DNA from: DATBLE01 sp963734065
Lineage (GTDB): Bacteria; Actinomycetota; Thermoleophilia; Gaiellales; Gaiellaceae
Direction of reading: 5' to 3'
Assembly (NCBI GenBank): GCA_963734065.1
Contig: CAVTFN010000005.1
Coordinates: 1,195,671 to 1,259,670, forward strand
Length of the DNA: 64,000 nt
Made by a program: the position numbers and the translations under genes
The notes under the pieces: model-generated
What the model was told of the DNA's origin: nothing
What the model saw: only the letters and a program-made list of their open reading frames with translations
Databases searched by the model: none
In this document: positions 42,415 to 50,090 of the stretch, in pieces
Numbering within the stretch: the stretch's first letter is position 1
Layout of the letters: each line of letters begins with the position of its first letter

Positions 42415-43767
42415 ATGCTCATGAAGCGCCGCCTATTCATTCTCGGCACAGGAACCGTCTCACTGCTAGCCCTCGTCGTCTCACTCAGCATCGCCTCCGC
42501 TGGGACGACGCGTAAGGCTTCGGCGACGGCGATCGCCGCACCGGCGGTTCCAAATGCCAAGGCAATCAAGGCGAAGTACGGAGGCCAGTCGATCACGTTC
42601 ATCGGCGACTCGGTCGGCGGGGGGCATACGCGGGACATGGCCCTTGCGAACCGGTTCACGAAGGACACGGGCATCAAGGTCAAGGTCGTGCCCCATCCGA
42701 CGGCCTCGGACGCGTCCTACTCGCAGCTGGCGCGGGTGTTCAGCTCGCACGGGTCGTCGTTCGACGTGGCGATGATCGACGTGGTCTGGCCGGGCGCGTT
42801 CGCGCCGTACCTCGTCGACCTGAAGCCGAAGCTCGGAGCCCAGGCGAAGCTCCACGCGGCCGGGATCATCGCCAACGACACCGTCGGGGGTCGCCTGGTC
42901 GCGATGCCGTGGTTCGGCGACTTCGGGATCCTCTACTACCGGACAGACCTGCTGAAGAAGTACGGCTACTCCAGCCCGCCGACGACCTGGACGCAGCTGT
43001 TCGCGATGGCCAAGAAGATCCAGGACGGCGAGCAGGCCTCGAACCCGCAGTTCTCCGGCTTCGTCTTCCAGGGGAACAGCTACGAGGGACTGACCTGCGA
43101 CGCACTCGAGTGGATCGCCTCCTCGGGGGGCGGCCAGTTCATCGACGGCGGCAAGGTCACGATCAACAATCCGAAGGCGGCGGCGATCCTCGACCTGTTC
43201 CGCAAGAACATCGGCGTGACCACGCCGCGCGGCGTGACCTCGTACCAGGAGGGTGAGGCGCACACCGCCTTCGTCACCGGCAACGCGGCGTTCATGCGCA
43301 ACTGGCCGTACGCCTACTCGATCGCGGCCGACCCGAAGCAGTCGAAGGTCGTCGGCAAGTTCAGTGTGACCACGCTGCCGCGCGGCCCCGGCGGCCGTCC
43401 CGTCGGCACCGTGGGCGGCTGGCAGCTCGCGGTCAACAAGTACTCGAAGCACCAGGACGCGGCGATCGAGCTCGTCCGCTACATGACGAGCCCGGCCGTC
43501 GAGAGGTTCGACGCGATCACCAACACGAACGTTCCCACGATCCCGGCCGTGGCCAAGGATCCGGCCGTCGTGAAGGCGAATCCCTATCTCAAGCCGCAGA
43601 TCGCAACCGTCGCGCGCGTCACGCGCCCGGCGCGGTACCTGGGGACTCACTACAACGAGGGCTCGAAGGACATCTACCAGGGGGTCAGCCAGATCCTCAA
43701 CGGCGCGTCGGCGAGCAGCGTGCTGCCGTCGATTCAGTCGAAGCTGCAGCAACTCGTCAAGAAGTAG
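42415..43767 (+). CDS. Sugar ABC transporter substrate-binding protein
   Basis: A 450-residue extracellular solute-binding protein family 1 member. Signal peptide is residues 1-35 (ILGTGTVSLLALVVSLSIAS), with no lipobox Cys. The mature chain follows trehalose/maltose-type binders: AMPWFGDFGILYYRTDLLKK and VGGWQLAVNKYSKHQDAA. ATG 42415 has AAGGA 6 bases upstream. First gene of the importer. Confidence 0.85.
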   Translation: MLMKRRLFILGTGTVSLLALVVSLSIASAGTTRKASATAIAAPAVPNAKAIKAKYGGQSITFIGDSVGGGHTRDMALANRFTKDTGIKVKVVPHPTASDASYSQLARVFSSHGSSFDVAMIDVVWPGAFAPYLVDLKPKLGAQAKLHAAGIIANDTVGGRLVAMPWFGDFGILYYRTDLLKKYGYSSPPTTWTQLFAMAKKIQDGEQASNPQFSGFVFQGNSYEGLTCDALEWIASSGGGQFIDGGKVTINNPKAAAILDLFRKNIGVTTPRGVTSYQEGEAHTAFVTGNAAFMRNWPYAYSIAADPKQSKVVGKFSVTTLPRGPGGRPVGTVGGWQLAVNKYSKHQDAAIELVRYMTSPAVERFDAITNTNVPTIPAVAKDPAVVKANPYLKPQIATVARVTRPARYLGTHYNEGSKDIYQGVSQILNGASASSVLPSIQSKLQQLVKK

Positions 43768-43784
43768 GCGAGCCTGATCCCGAC

Positions 43785-43814
43785 GGGGGAGGATGGCGCC
43801 TGCCATCCTCCCCC
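43785..43814 (+). terminator. Strong intercistronic hairpin in the sugar importer operon
   Basis: GGGGGAGGATGGC at 43785-43797 pairs perfectly with GCCATCCTCCCCC at 43802-43814 around a 4-base loop, between the binding-protein gene and the first permease gene. It would stabilise upstream mRNA or attenuate downstream expression, giving excess binding protein, as in other sugar importers. An ATG lies inside the stem at 43793 but is unlikely to be used. Confidence 0.65.
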
Positions 43815-43825
43815 CTTCGTCTCCA

Positions 43826-44752
43826 ATGAGCTCCGTCGCCAGCCCCGTCCCGCCCTCTGGCCGCCGCCGCCGCCGGCCGAAGCTGCAGAGGCGACAGACG
43901 CACCTCGCCTGGCTGCTGCTGGTGCCTTCGCTCGCGGTGGTCGCACTCGTCGCGATCTACCCGCTGGGCAAGACCGTCTACCAGAGCTTCACCGACCAGG
44001 ACTTTCTCGCGCTCGAGCCGACGAAATGGGTCGGCCTGGCGAACTACCGCGAGTTGTTGCACGACACGGTCTTCCGGCACGCAGTCTGGAGGACCATCGA
44101 GTTCACGCTGATCACGGTCGGCTTCGAGTTCGCGCTGGGCTTGGCCATCGCCCTCGTCGTCAACTCGAGCTTCAAGGGGCGCGGCGTCATGCGTGCCGTC
44201 ATGCTCGTTCCGTGGGCGATCCCGACCGTGGTCGCCGCGCAGATGTGGAAGTGGATGCTCGACGACACGTTCGGCGTCGTGAACGACGCCGGCACACGAC
44301 TGCACGTCCTCTCGCATTCGCGCGCCTGGATCTCCGACCCGAGCACGGCTCTGGCCTCGGTCTGCGCTGTCGACATCTGGAAGACGACACCGTTCGTTGC
44401 CCTGCTCCTGCTCGCCGGGCTCCAGGTGATCCCGGGCGATCTCTACGAGGCCGCGGAGGTCGACGGCGCGAGCCAGCTACAGCAGTTCTGGAAGATCACG
44501 TTGCCACTCCTCGCCCCGGCCATCCTGGTCACGCTGATCTTCCGGACGCTCGACGCGCTTCGCGTGTTCGACGTCTTCTACGTCTTCTTCGGCAACCGGG
44601 CGGACACGCAGACGATGGCGATCTACAACCAGGACACCATCGTCGGCAGCGGCCATGTGGGCTACGGCGCCGCGATCAGCGTGGCGATCTTCCTGATCAT
44701 CGCCCTCTTCGTCATCATCTACGTGACGTTCATGCGGGTGTCGGAGGAGTGA
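43826..44752 (+). CDS. Sugar ABC transporter permease, MalF/ThuF type
   Basis: A 308-residue permease with six membrane segments. The EAA ATPase-contact loop reads LYEAAEVDGASQLQQFWKI. The start ATG 43826 follows the intercistronic hairpin. N-terminal tail is basic and proline-rich (SGRRRRRPKLQRRQ). One-base gap to the next permease gene. Confidence 0.88.
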   Translation: MSSVASPVPPSGRRRRRPKLQRRQTHLAWLLLVPSLAVVALVAIYPLGKTVYQSFTDQDFLALEPTKWVGLANYRELLHDTVFRHAVWRTIEFTLITVGFEFALGLAIALVVNSSFKGRGVMRAVMLVPWAIPTVVAAQMWKWMLDDTFGVVNDAGTRLHVLSHSRAWISDPSTALASVCAVDIWKTTPFVALLLLAGLQVIPGDLYEAAEVDGASQLQQFWKITLPLLAPAILVTLIFRTLDALRVFDVFYVFFGNRADTQTMAIYNQDTIVGSGHVGYGAAISVAIFLIIALFVIIYVTFMRVSEE

Positions 44753-44753
44753 C

Positions 44754-45695
44754 ATGAGCACCGTCTCCGAGACCGCCAAGCCCGTCGTGCGCCCGATCAG
44801 CCGCCGGCGTGCATTCCGCCGCAGCCGCCTCGGCCGAGTCCTGACCAGGTCTCCGTTCTACCTCCTGGTCGCAGTCATCTTCATCTACGCGCTGTTCCCG
44901 TTCCTCTGGGCGCTGCGCTCCGCGTTCACGCCCGACAACGCACTCTTCAGCACGCCGCTCCAGTACATCCCGAGGCACCCGACTCTGGACAACTTCAAGG
45001 GGGCGCTCCAAGCGTCGTTCTTCCGCCACGCGCTGCTCAACTCGACGATCGTCGCCGGTTCGGTGACGCTGCTCTCGCTGGCGATCGGCTCGCTGGCCGC
45101 CTATGCCCTCGGACGATTCCGCTTCCGCGGCCGCTCGTTCGTGATGTACCTGATGCTGTCGATGACGATCTTCCCGCAGATCGCGATCCTCGGTGCCCTC
45201 TACACGATGATCAGCGGGTTCCACATCGTGTGGTTCATCAACTTCCCCCACCTGTACGACACCCGCTGGGCGCTGATCTTCTCGTACCTCATCTTCACGC
45301 TCCCGTTCACGGTCTGGGTGCTGACGAGCTTCATGCGCGCGCTGCCGCGGGATCTCGAAGAGGCGGCGTACGTCGACGGGGCAACCCCGATGCAGGTCTT
45401 CTACAAGGTGCTCCTGCCTCTGATCGCGCCGGGGCTCGTGACCACGGGCCTGCTGGCCTTCATTGCGGCCTGGAACGAGTACCTGTTCGCGCTGTCGTTC
45501 ATCCAGAGCCCCGACAACTACACCGTCCCCATTGCGATCACGTCGTTCGTCGGGAAGTCGGGCAGCGCGTTCCAGCAGCCGTGGGGAGAGATCATGGCCG
45601 CGACGATCATCGTCACGCTGCCGCTGATCGTCGCCGTCCTCGTTCTCCAGAAGCGCATCCTCGCGGGCCTGACCGCCGGCGCGGTCAAGGGCTAG
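44754..45695 (+). CDS. Sugar ABC transporter permease, MalG type
   Basis: A 313-residue permease with six membrane segments and the EAA loop LEEAAYVDGATPMQVFYKV. It ends AKG, with its stop overlapping the stop of the convergent ATPase gene by four bases. Partner of the upstream permease. With both permeases on one strand and the ATPase on the other, expression of the complex is split. Confidence 0.88.
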   Translation: MSTVSETAKPVVRPISRRRAFRRSRLGRVLTRSPFYLLVAVIFIYALFPFLWALRSAFTPDNALFSTPLQYIPRHPTLDNFKGALQASFFRHALLNSTIVAGSVTLLSLAIGSLAAYALGRFRFRGRSFVMYLMLSMTIFPQIAILGALYTMISGFHIVWFINFPHLYDTRWALIFSYLIFTLPFTVWVLTSFMRALPRDLEEAAYVDGATPMQVFYKVLLPLIAPGLVTTGLLAFIAAWNEYLFALSFIQSPDNYTVPIAITSFVGKSGSAFQQPWGEIMAATIIVTLPLIVAVLVLQKRILAGLTAGAVKG

Positions 45696-46885
45696 ACGGC
45701 TGCGCGCGTCTCCGGGTCGAAGAAGTAGAGCCGGCTCGTGTCGACCGCGAGCTCGGCGGGGCTGCCGATCGCGATCTTCGTGCGAGGGCTCACCCGCGCG
45801 CAGAGGCGGGTCCTGGTCTCGGCCTCGTCCCCCCCGAGCCGGACGTCCGCGTCCTCGCCGGCGTCGGCTGTTGCGGCGCTCGAGACGACACCGGTCGCGG
45901 CCGTCCTGACGTAGACGAGCACTTCGGCGCCGAGCGGCTCTGTCAGGTCGCAGGTCCCCGTGATCCGCCGATCGTTCGGCGCGTCCGGCTCGAGGCTCGC
46001 ATCCTCGAAGTCCTCGGGCCGGATGCCGAGGATCACCGTTCGACCGACGTAGTCCTTCAGCGCTGAGCGGTTTCGCACTGCATCATCGTCGACCGCCAGC
46101 CGGTGCTCTCCGAAGCTGACGGCGAGCCGACCGTCCGTCTGCTCGAGCTGGGCCTCGACGAGGTTGATCGCGGGAGAGCCGATGAAGCCGGCGACGAACT
46201 CGTTCTTCGGCTGGTCGTAGAGCACCTGCGGCGTCTCGACCTGCTGCAGGTGCCCGGCATTCATCACCGCGACGCGGTCGCCCATCGTCATCGCCTCCAC
46301 CTGGTCGTGCGTGACGTAGATCGTCGTCACGTCGAGCCGCCGCTGGAGCTGGTGGATCTCGGCCCGCATCTGCACGCGGAGCTTCGCGTCGAGGTTCGAG
46401 AGGGGCTCGTCCATCAGGAACGCCTCGGGCTCGCGCACGATCGCCCGGCCCATCGCGACGCGCTGGCGCTGACCGCCCGAGAGCGCGCGCGGCTTGCGCT
46501 TCAGAAACTCGTCGATCTGGAGGATGTTGGCGGCTCTCTGGACGCGCTCCGCGACCTCCTTTTTCGGCATCTTGTGGAGCTTCAAGCTGAAGGCGAGGTT
46601 GTCCTCGACCGTCATGTGCGGGTAGAGCGCGTAGCTCTGGAAGACCATCGCGATGTTCCGTTCCTTCGGCGTGAGGTCGTTGACGATGCGATCGCCGATC
46701 CTGAGCTCGCCGGCGGAGATCTCCTCGAGCCCGGCGACCATGCGCAGGGCGGTCGTCTTGCCGCACCCGGAAGGGCCGACCAGCACCATCAGTTCGCCGT
46801 CCTCGATCGCGAGGTCGAGGTCGAACACGGCCTGCGTCCCGTCGTCGTAGATCTTCGAGACGCTGCTGAACTCGATCTCCGCCAG
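45692..46885 (-). CDS. MsmX/UgpC-type sugar ABC ATPase with probable CTG start
   Basis: A 397-residue ATPase. Walker A is VGPSGCGKTTAL, signature LSGGQRQRVAMGRAIV, Walker B FLMDEPLSNLDAK, with a C-terminal TOBE/MOBE regulatory domain. The normal N-terminus AEIEFSSVSKIYDDGTQA is encoded only if translation starts at CTG 46885-46883, which has an AAGGAGG site 7 bases upstream. The first canonical start (GTG 46828) would delete 19 conserved residues. Confidence 0.88.
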   Translation of the reverse strand: MAEIEFSSVSKIYDDGTQAVFDLDLAIEDGELMVLVGPSGCGKTTALRMVAGLEEISAGELRIGDRIVNDLTPKERNIAMVFQSYALYPHMTVEDNLAFSLKLHKMPKKEVAERVQRAANILQIDEFLKRKPRALSGGQRQRVAMGRAIVREPEAFLMDEPLSNLDAKLRVQMRAEIHQLQRRLDVTTIYVTHDQVEAMTMGDRVAVMNAGHLQQVETPQVLYDQPKNEFVAGFIGSPAINLVEAQLEQTDGRLAVSFGEHRLAVDDDAVRNRSALKDYVGRTVILGIRPEDFEDASLEPDAPNDRRITGTCDLTEPLGAEVLVYVRTAATGVVSSAATADAGEDADVRLGGDEAETRTRLCARVSPRTKIAIGSPAELAVDTSRLYFFDPETRAAV

Positions 46886-46974
46886 CTCGGACCCTCCTTC
46901 CAGAAGCGAGCGTACTCTGCCACGCCGCGACGCCGCACGCAGGTCGACGGCGAAGCGGCCAACGCGACGCGAGA

Positions 46975-47409
46975 TCAGTATCCGTTCAGCTTGCCGAGCT
47001 GGATGCCAAGCGCCCGCCCGGCTGCCCGCAGCTGTTGCGCACCCCGCGTCAGAAAGCGATCGGCTCGCTTGGCATCCCTCGTGGCAGCTGCAACTTCCCC
47101 GCTGTCGTTCTCGCTGAAGTCGAGCTGGCTCCTCACTCCCTTCAGCGTCGATTCGAACCCCTCGATGGCCAGCTCCCTTGCCCGTCGCTCCGCCGGGGTC
47201 GATCCACGATCGCGGTACAGGCTCGCGAGGACGCGGGTCAGCTCTGCGTGCAGCTTCTTCCGGTCGTGCGTCGCCCGGATCTGGGCGACGCCCGTGAGCA
47301 GGTGGTGCCCGATGGAAGCATCAACCGTCCCGACCCCCGACGCCGAGGACCCGCAGCCGCCGGCGACCGCGAGACCCACGAGCCCGAGCGCCCTCCAGTG
47401 ACGCGTCAT
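46975..47409 (-). CDS. Putative lipoprotein
   Basis: A 144-residue protein starting ATG 47409, with a signal sequence and lipobox-like GLAVAGGCGSSAS. The mature part is helical and basic, with a histidine cluster near the start (GHHLLTGVAQIRATH). No family recognised. It lies after the sugar ATPase gene in the same direction, but a 89-base gap separates them. Confidence 0.6.
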   Translation of the reverse strand: MTRHWRALGLVGLAVAGGCGSSASGVGTVDASIGHHLLTGVAQIRATHDRKKLHAELTRVLASLYRDRGSTPAERRARELAIEGFESTLKGVRSQLDFSENDSGEVAAATRDAKRADRFLTRGAQQLRAAGRALGIQLGKLNGY

Positions 47410-47469
47410 CGGCACGAGCGTACAGCGACTTCTGGGCGGCGCACGTGACGCCCCAGCCAATCGGGTCCG

Positions 47470-48228
47470 TCAGGAACGCGCGCGGATCCAGCCGGTGATC
47501 AGCGCCCGCGCCGAGGCCGCGTACGGCGCGGTCTCGACGATGCTCCAGCCGTGCCAGCCGCCCGGGTAGAGGGCGCTGCGCTTGTCCTTCGTCGCCGCCT
47601 TCCGCAGCAGCGCGAGCGCATCCTTGACCGGCAGGTAGTGGTCGTGGCGCGTACCGACGATCAGCAGCGGCACGTGCAGGCGAGGCGCCGAGAGCAGCGG
47701 GTTCGCGTGCGTGCTGGGCAGGTACGTCTCTCCCGACAGGCTGACGACGCCGTCCACCCGCAGCTTCGGCGCGTAGGTCAGCGACAGGGCGCCGCCGTAC
47801 GACGCGCCCATCAGGAAGACACGCTTCGCCCCGTCGGCGTGAGCGCGCGCGACCATCGCGGCGAGGTCTCGGTCGTAGGCACGGTAGGGCACGCGGGGTG
47901 GAACCGCCGAATGGCCGAACCCACGCAGGTCGAACGCCAGCACGCGGAACCCGGCCGCGGTCAACGTGGGGATGTACGGCAGCCAGCCGCAGAGGTTGGC
48001 GGGCGACTCGTGCACGAGCACGATTGCGGTCGAGCCGGTCCCGGCGTCGAGCGCGTAGAGGTCGACGCCGTCGGCGGTGCGCACGTAGGTGGGCTGCGCA
48101 GTGATCCCGGGTGCGTCGCCGCACGTGGAGGAGAGCGGAGGCGCGCCTTCAGCGCCGGCGGCCGGCACGCCGGCGACCAGCGCCGCAGCGGCGAGCCCGA
48201 CAGCGCAACCGCTCACGACCCTTCGCAT
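47470..48228 (-). CDS. Secreted alpha/beta-hydrolase
   Basis: A 252-residue hydrolase with a signal peptide (VGLAAAALVAGVPAAGAEG). The nucleophile elbow is GASYGGALSLTY, the acid lies in IVGTRHDHYLPVKDAL, and the catalytic His in YPGGWHGWSIVE. The oxyanion region HESPANLCGW follows the family. Substrate unknown. Last host gene before the element border. Confidence 0.78.
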   Translation of the reverse strand: MRRVVSGCAVGLAAAALVAGVPAAGAEGAPPLSSTCGDAPGITAQPTYVRTADGVDLYALDAGTGSTAIVLVHESPANLCGWLPYIPTLTAAGFRVLAFDLRGFGHSAVPPRVPYRAYDRDLAAMVARAHADGAKRVFLMGASYGGALSLTYAPKLRVDGVVSLSGETYLPSTHANPLLSAPRLHVPLLIVGTRHDHYLPVKDALALLRKAATKDKRSALYPGGWHGWSIVETAPYAASARALITGWIRARS

Positions 48229-48318
48229 GTATGCCCCCCTGCGATGCGACAACGAGGATCTGTGGAGGTGAGACGACACTGCGAGACGCGAGTTGGGTGT
48301 CTCCGCAGTTCCCGAGAG

Positions 48319-48365
48319 TGCGCCCGGCACGATTCGAACGTGCGACCTCTGCCTCCGCAGGGCAT
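48319..48365 (-). other. 3'-half tRNA fragment, probable attL of the element
   Basis: Read on the minus strand, 48365 to 48319 gives the 3' half of a tRNA: anticodon-stem remnant ATGCC/GGCAG around the loop CTGCGGA, a 5-base variable loop, a perfect T arm (GCACG, loop TTCGAAT, CGTGC) and an acceptor strand CGGGCGC with discriminator A. The 5' half (acceptor GCGCCCG and D arm) is absent. This is what integration into a tRNA 3' end leaves at the far border. Taken literally, the loop would place GCG at the anticodon (Arg), but the fragment's identity is uncertain. Confidence 0.7.
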
Positions 48366-48505
48366 TCAACCAACAATGCCAGACGACGACAAGCCCCGGC
48401 AGACGCTCTCAACCATGCGGGTTTCCGGGCTTGTGGGCCACGCGAGGCCGCATGGCTCCGTGAGCCGGTTCCGAGTCGTTTAGGCCACTAGTGGGCCGCC
48501 GGCCT

Positions 48506-48570
48506 GTCGCCGTTCTCGGCAACAGACCGCCCGCGGCAGCGACACTCCCACCGTCCGACTTGGAGGGATC
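48506..48570 (-). pseudogene. Decayed copy of the 49213-49602 gene's C-terminus
   Basis: A 20-base stretch, GTCGCCGTTCTCGGCAACAG (48506-48525), is identical to 49225-49244. Similarity continues with gaps to about 48570. On the minus strand, the second copy encodes the C-terminus TVGTWLRPAAVAENG of an intact gene; here it is out of frame. So one of the two is a truncated duplicate. Together the copies flank the membrane-protein gene at 48680-49135. Confidence 0.5.
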
Positions 48571-48679
48571 GGAGGCCTCCTCCACAGCTGGGTGCTTTCC
48601 CGTCCCCTGTTTAGGGCTTCCATTCCGCCGAAAGAACCACTAGGCTCACGCGGACTCGGAGCCCCCGACAGGAGCGAAC

Positions 48680-49135
48680 GTGAGAACGGTCTACCGCTAC
48701 TGGATCACACTGCTGTTTGTGGCCGTCATAGCGCAGATCGCGGCAGCGGCATACGGCGGGTTCTACGCCGCCCAGAAGCTCGGAGACCAGGAGGGTGAGG
48801 ACGCACAGAAGCTCATCAGCGAGAAGGCATTCGACCACGGCTTCGCCTTCCACACCGCCTTCGGATACATCATCTTCCTCGGTGCCGTCGTCCTCTTTCT
48901 GCTTGCCCTTGCCGCTCGGCTCGGAAAGCGACGCATCCTGTTCGCGCTCGCCGTCCCGATTGCGGTCGCCATCCAGATCGTGCTCGCGTGGGTGAGCGAG
49001 TCCGCGCACGGAGTCGGCCCTCTCCACGGGATCAACGCGCTCGTCATCTTCGGCCTCACCGGCTACCTGACCGGGCAAGCCTGGCGCGACACGAGAGAAC
49101 CGGCGGCTGTCACGCAGCCGACCCCTGCCGCTTAG
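48680..49135 (+). CDS. Four-segment membrane protein
   Basis: A 151-residue protein with four hydrophobic segments (WITLLFVAVIAQIAAAAYGG, FGYIIFLGAVVLFLLALAA, ILFALAVPIAVAIQIVLAWV, INALVIFGLTGYLTGQ) and a His in HGFAFHTAFG that recalls cytochrome b561/DUF6220-like proteins. GTG start with AGGAG 6 bases upstream. It is the first gene inside the element and may be cargo. Function unknown. Confidence 0.65.
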   Translation: MRTVYRYWITLLFVAVIAQIAAAAYGGFYAAQKLGDQEGEDAQKLISEKAFDHGFAFHTAFGYIIFLGAVVLFLLALAARLGKRRILFALAVPIAVAIQIVLAWVSESAHGVGPLHGINALVIFGLTGYLTGQAWRDTREPAAVTQPTPAA

Positions 49136-49212
49136 CCCGCGCCTTCTGGACGGTCGTCGTCGGCTTCGGCCGATCGCAGATGGGCTCGAACGCGGCGTGC
49201 CTACCTCGGTGC

Positions 49213-49602
49213 CTACCTCGGAGTGTCGCCGTTCTCGGCAACAGCCGCTGGCCGCAGCCACGTCCCGACCGTCGGCTTGTACCGCTTGTCGCCACAGACC
49301 CGCTCCGCGACCGCCGACCAGCTCAGCCCCTCGGCCTGCAGCCGTCGCGCCTCCTGCCGGTGCGCGTCCGTCCAGGTGCGCGCCGCGCGCTCGACCTGGC
49401 CGACGTGACGGCGTACCGCCGTAGCCTCCTCCGGTAGTGGCGGTCGTCCGGTCGGCTCGCCGGTGAACCCGAACCCGTTAGGGCGGCGCAGCTCGTCGCC
49501 CAGCACCCGGAAGCGGAAGCCGACCTCAAGGTAGGGCAGCGGCGTGGTGATCTCGACGGCGACAGGACGTCCACCCGCCGAGCGCACCAGCCTCGAACTC
49601 AC
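49213..49602 (-). CDS. Small HTH-like protein of the element
   Basis: A 129-residue protein from GTG 49602, which overlaps the upstream stop by 4 bases. The C-terminal half (EARRLQAEGLSWSAVAERVC followed by GDKRYKPTVGTWL) looks like a recombinase- or resolvase-type helix-turn-helix that gauges repeated sites; the N-terminal half is beta-rich (LPYLEVGFRFRVLG). A truncated copy of its 3' end occurs at 48506-48570. Role unknown, perhaps a DNA-binding regulator of the element. Confidence 0.5.
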   Translation of the reverse strand: MSSRLVRSAGGRPVAVEITTPLPYLEVGFRFRVLGDELRRPNGFGFTGEPTGRPPLPEEATAVRRHVGQVERAARTWTDAHRQEARRLQAEGLSWSAVAERVCGDKRYKPTVGTWLRPAAVAENGDTPR

Positions 49603-49847
49603 CGCCGCCGGCGTTCCTTGGCAAGCAACGCCTGCTCCGGGCTCGAGCCCGGACTCGCGCCCCGCACGCCACGGGCGATCATCGGCAGACCGCGGAGTCG
49701 CTCCCAGTCGTCGCCGACCGGAACCTTTCCTCCTGGGCTCGCAGGCGAAGCGAGAGCGTCTCGGTCCGCGTCGGGAACGTCGCGAGCGTTCGAGCCAGGG
49801 CGAAGATGTGGGAGGAGCCTCGCGTCGTCGAGTGACAGCCTCCTCAT
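49599..49847 (-). CDS. Small hypothetical protein paired with the HTH-like gene
   Basis: An 82-residue protein, ATG at 49847, reading MRRLSLDDARLLPHLRPGSN at the start and ending in a basic KERRRR. It overlaps the following gene by 4 bases (GTGA), the typical operon coupling in this genome. No family recognised. Divergent from the leaderless HTH gene at 49900, so the 52-base gap must hold both promoters. Confidence 0.5.
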   Translation of the reverse strand: MRRLSLDDARLLPHLRPGSNARDVPDADRDALASPASPGGKVPVGDDWERLRGLPMIARGVRGASPGSSPEQALLAKERRRR

Positions 49848-49865
49848 CCACCTTTGATTTTCTCA

Positions 49866-49913
49866 CTTGTAAAGCATAAACCTGTAGTAGAATCGGCATA
49901 TGTCTACAGACAT
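49866..49913 (+). promoter_or_regulatory. Leaderless promoter and inverted repeat over the start of the HTH gene
   Basis: CTTGTA at 49866-49871, a 16-base spacer and TAGAAT at 49888-49893 form a promoter whose start would fall on the A of the ATG at 49900, so the mRNA is leaderless. ATGTCT (49900-49905) and AGACAT (49908-49913) are a perfect inverted repeat with a 2-base spacer covering the start codon, a plausible autoregulatory operator. Confidence 0.5.
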
Positions 49914-50082
49914 ACACGAGCGCGAATACCTGGCGCCGAAGGAGGTTGCTCACGAGCTCCGCGTCCACGTCTCCGCCGTCTATCGAGCGGTCGAACGCGG
50001 CGAGCTGCCAGCAGTGCGACTCTCCCGGGTCGGCGCCATCCGTATTCCCCGAACAGTCCTCGATCCGCACGGGCAGGAATAG
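49900..50082 (+). CDS. Excisionase/MerR-like helix-turn-helix protein
   Basis: A 60-residue HTH_17-type protein: YLAPKEVAHELRVHVSAVYR followed by AVERGELPAVRLSRVGAIRI. This is the usual wing-helix of excisionase-family DNA-binding proteins. Ends 8 bases before the prohead protease gene. Could be a recombination directionality factor or a regulator of the following phage genes. Confidence 0.75.
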   Translation: MSTDIHEREYLAPKEVAHELRVHVSAVYRAVERGELPAVRLSRVGAIRIPRTVLDPHGQE

Positions 50083-50090
50083 AAGGCGCC

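Noticed and set aside
43793..43825. ATG 43793 as the start of the first sugar permease.
   Set aside because: It lies inside a perfect hairpin stem; ATG 43826 is free of it and gives a normal N-terminus.
48319..48395. A complete tRNA gene.
   Set aside because: Only the 3' half folds. The expected 5' acceptor strand GCGCCCG and D arm are not present upstream, so I treat it as an att remnant.
49603..50070. Extension of the HTH-like gene upstream to 50070.
   Set aside because: The extra part crosses the plus-strand HTH gene and its promoter; the GTG at 49602 overlapping the upstream stop is more likely.
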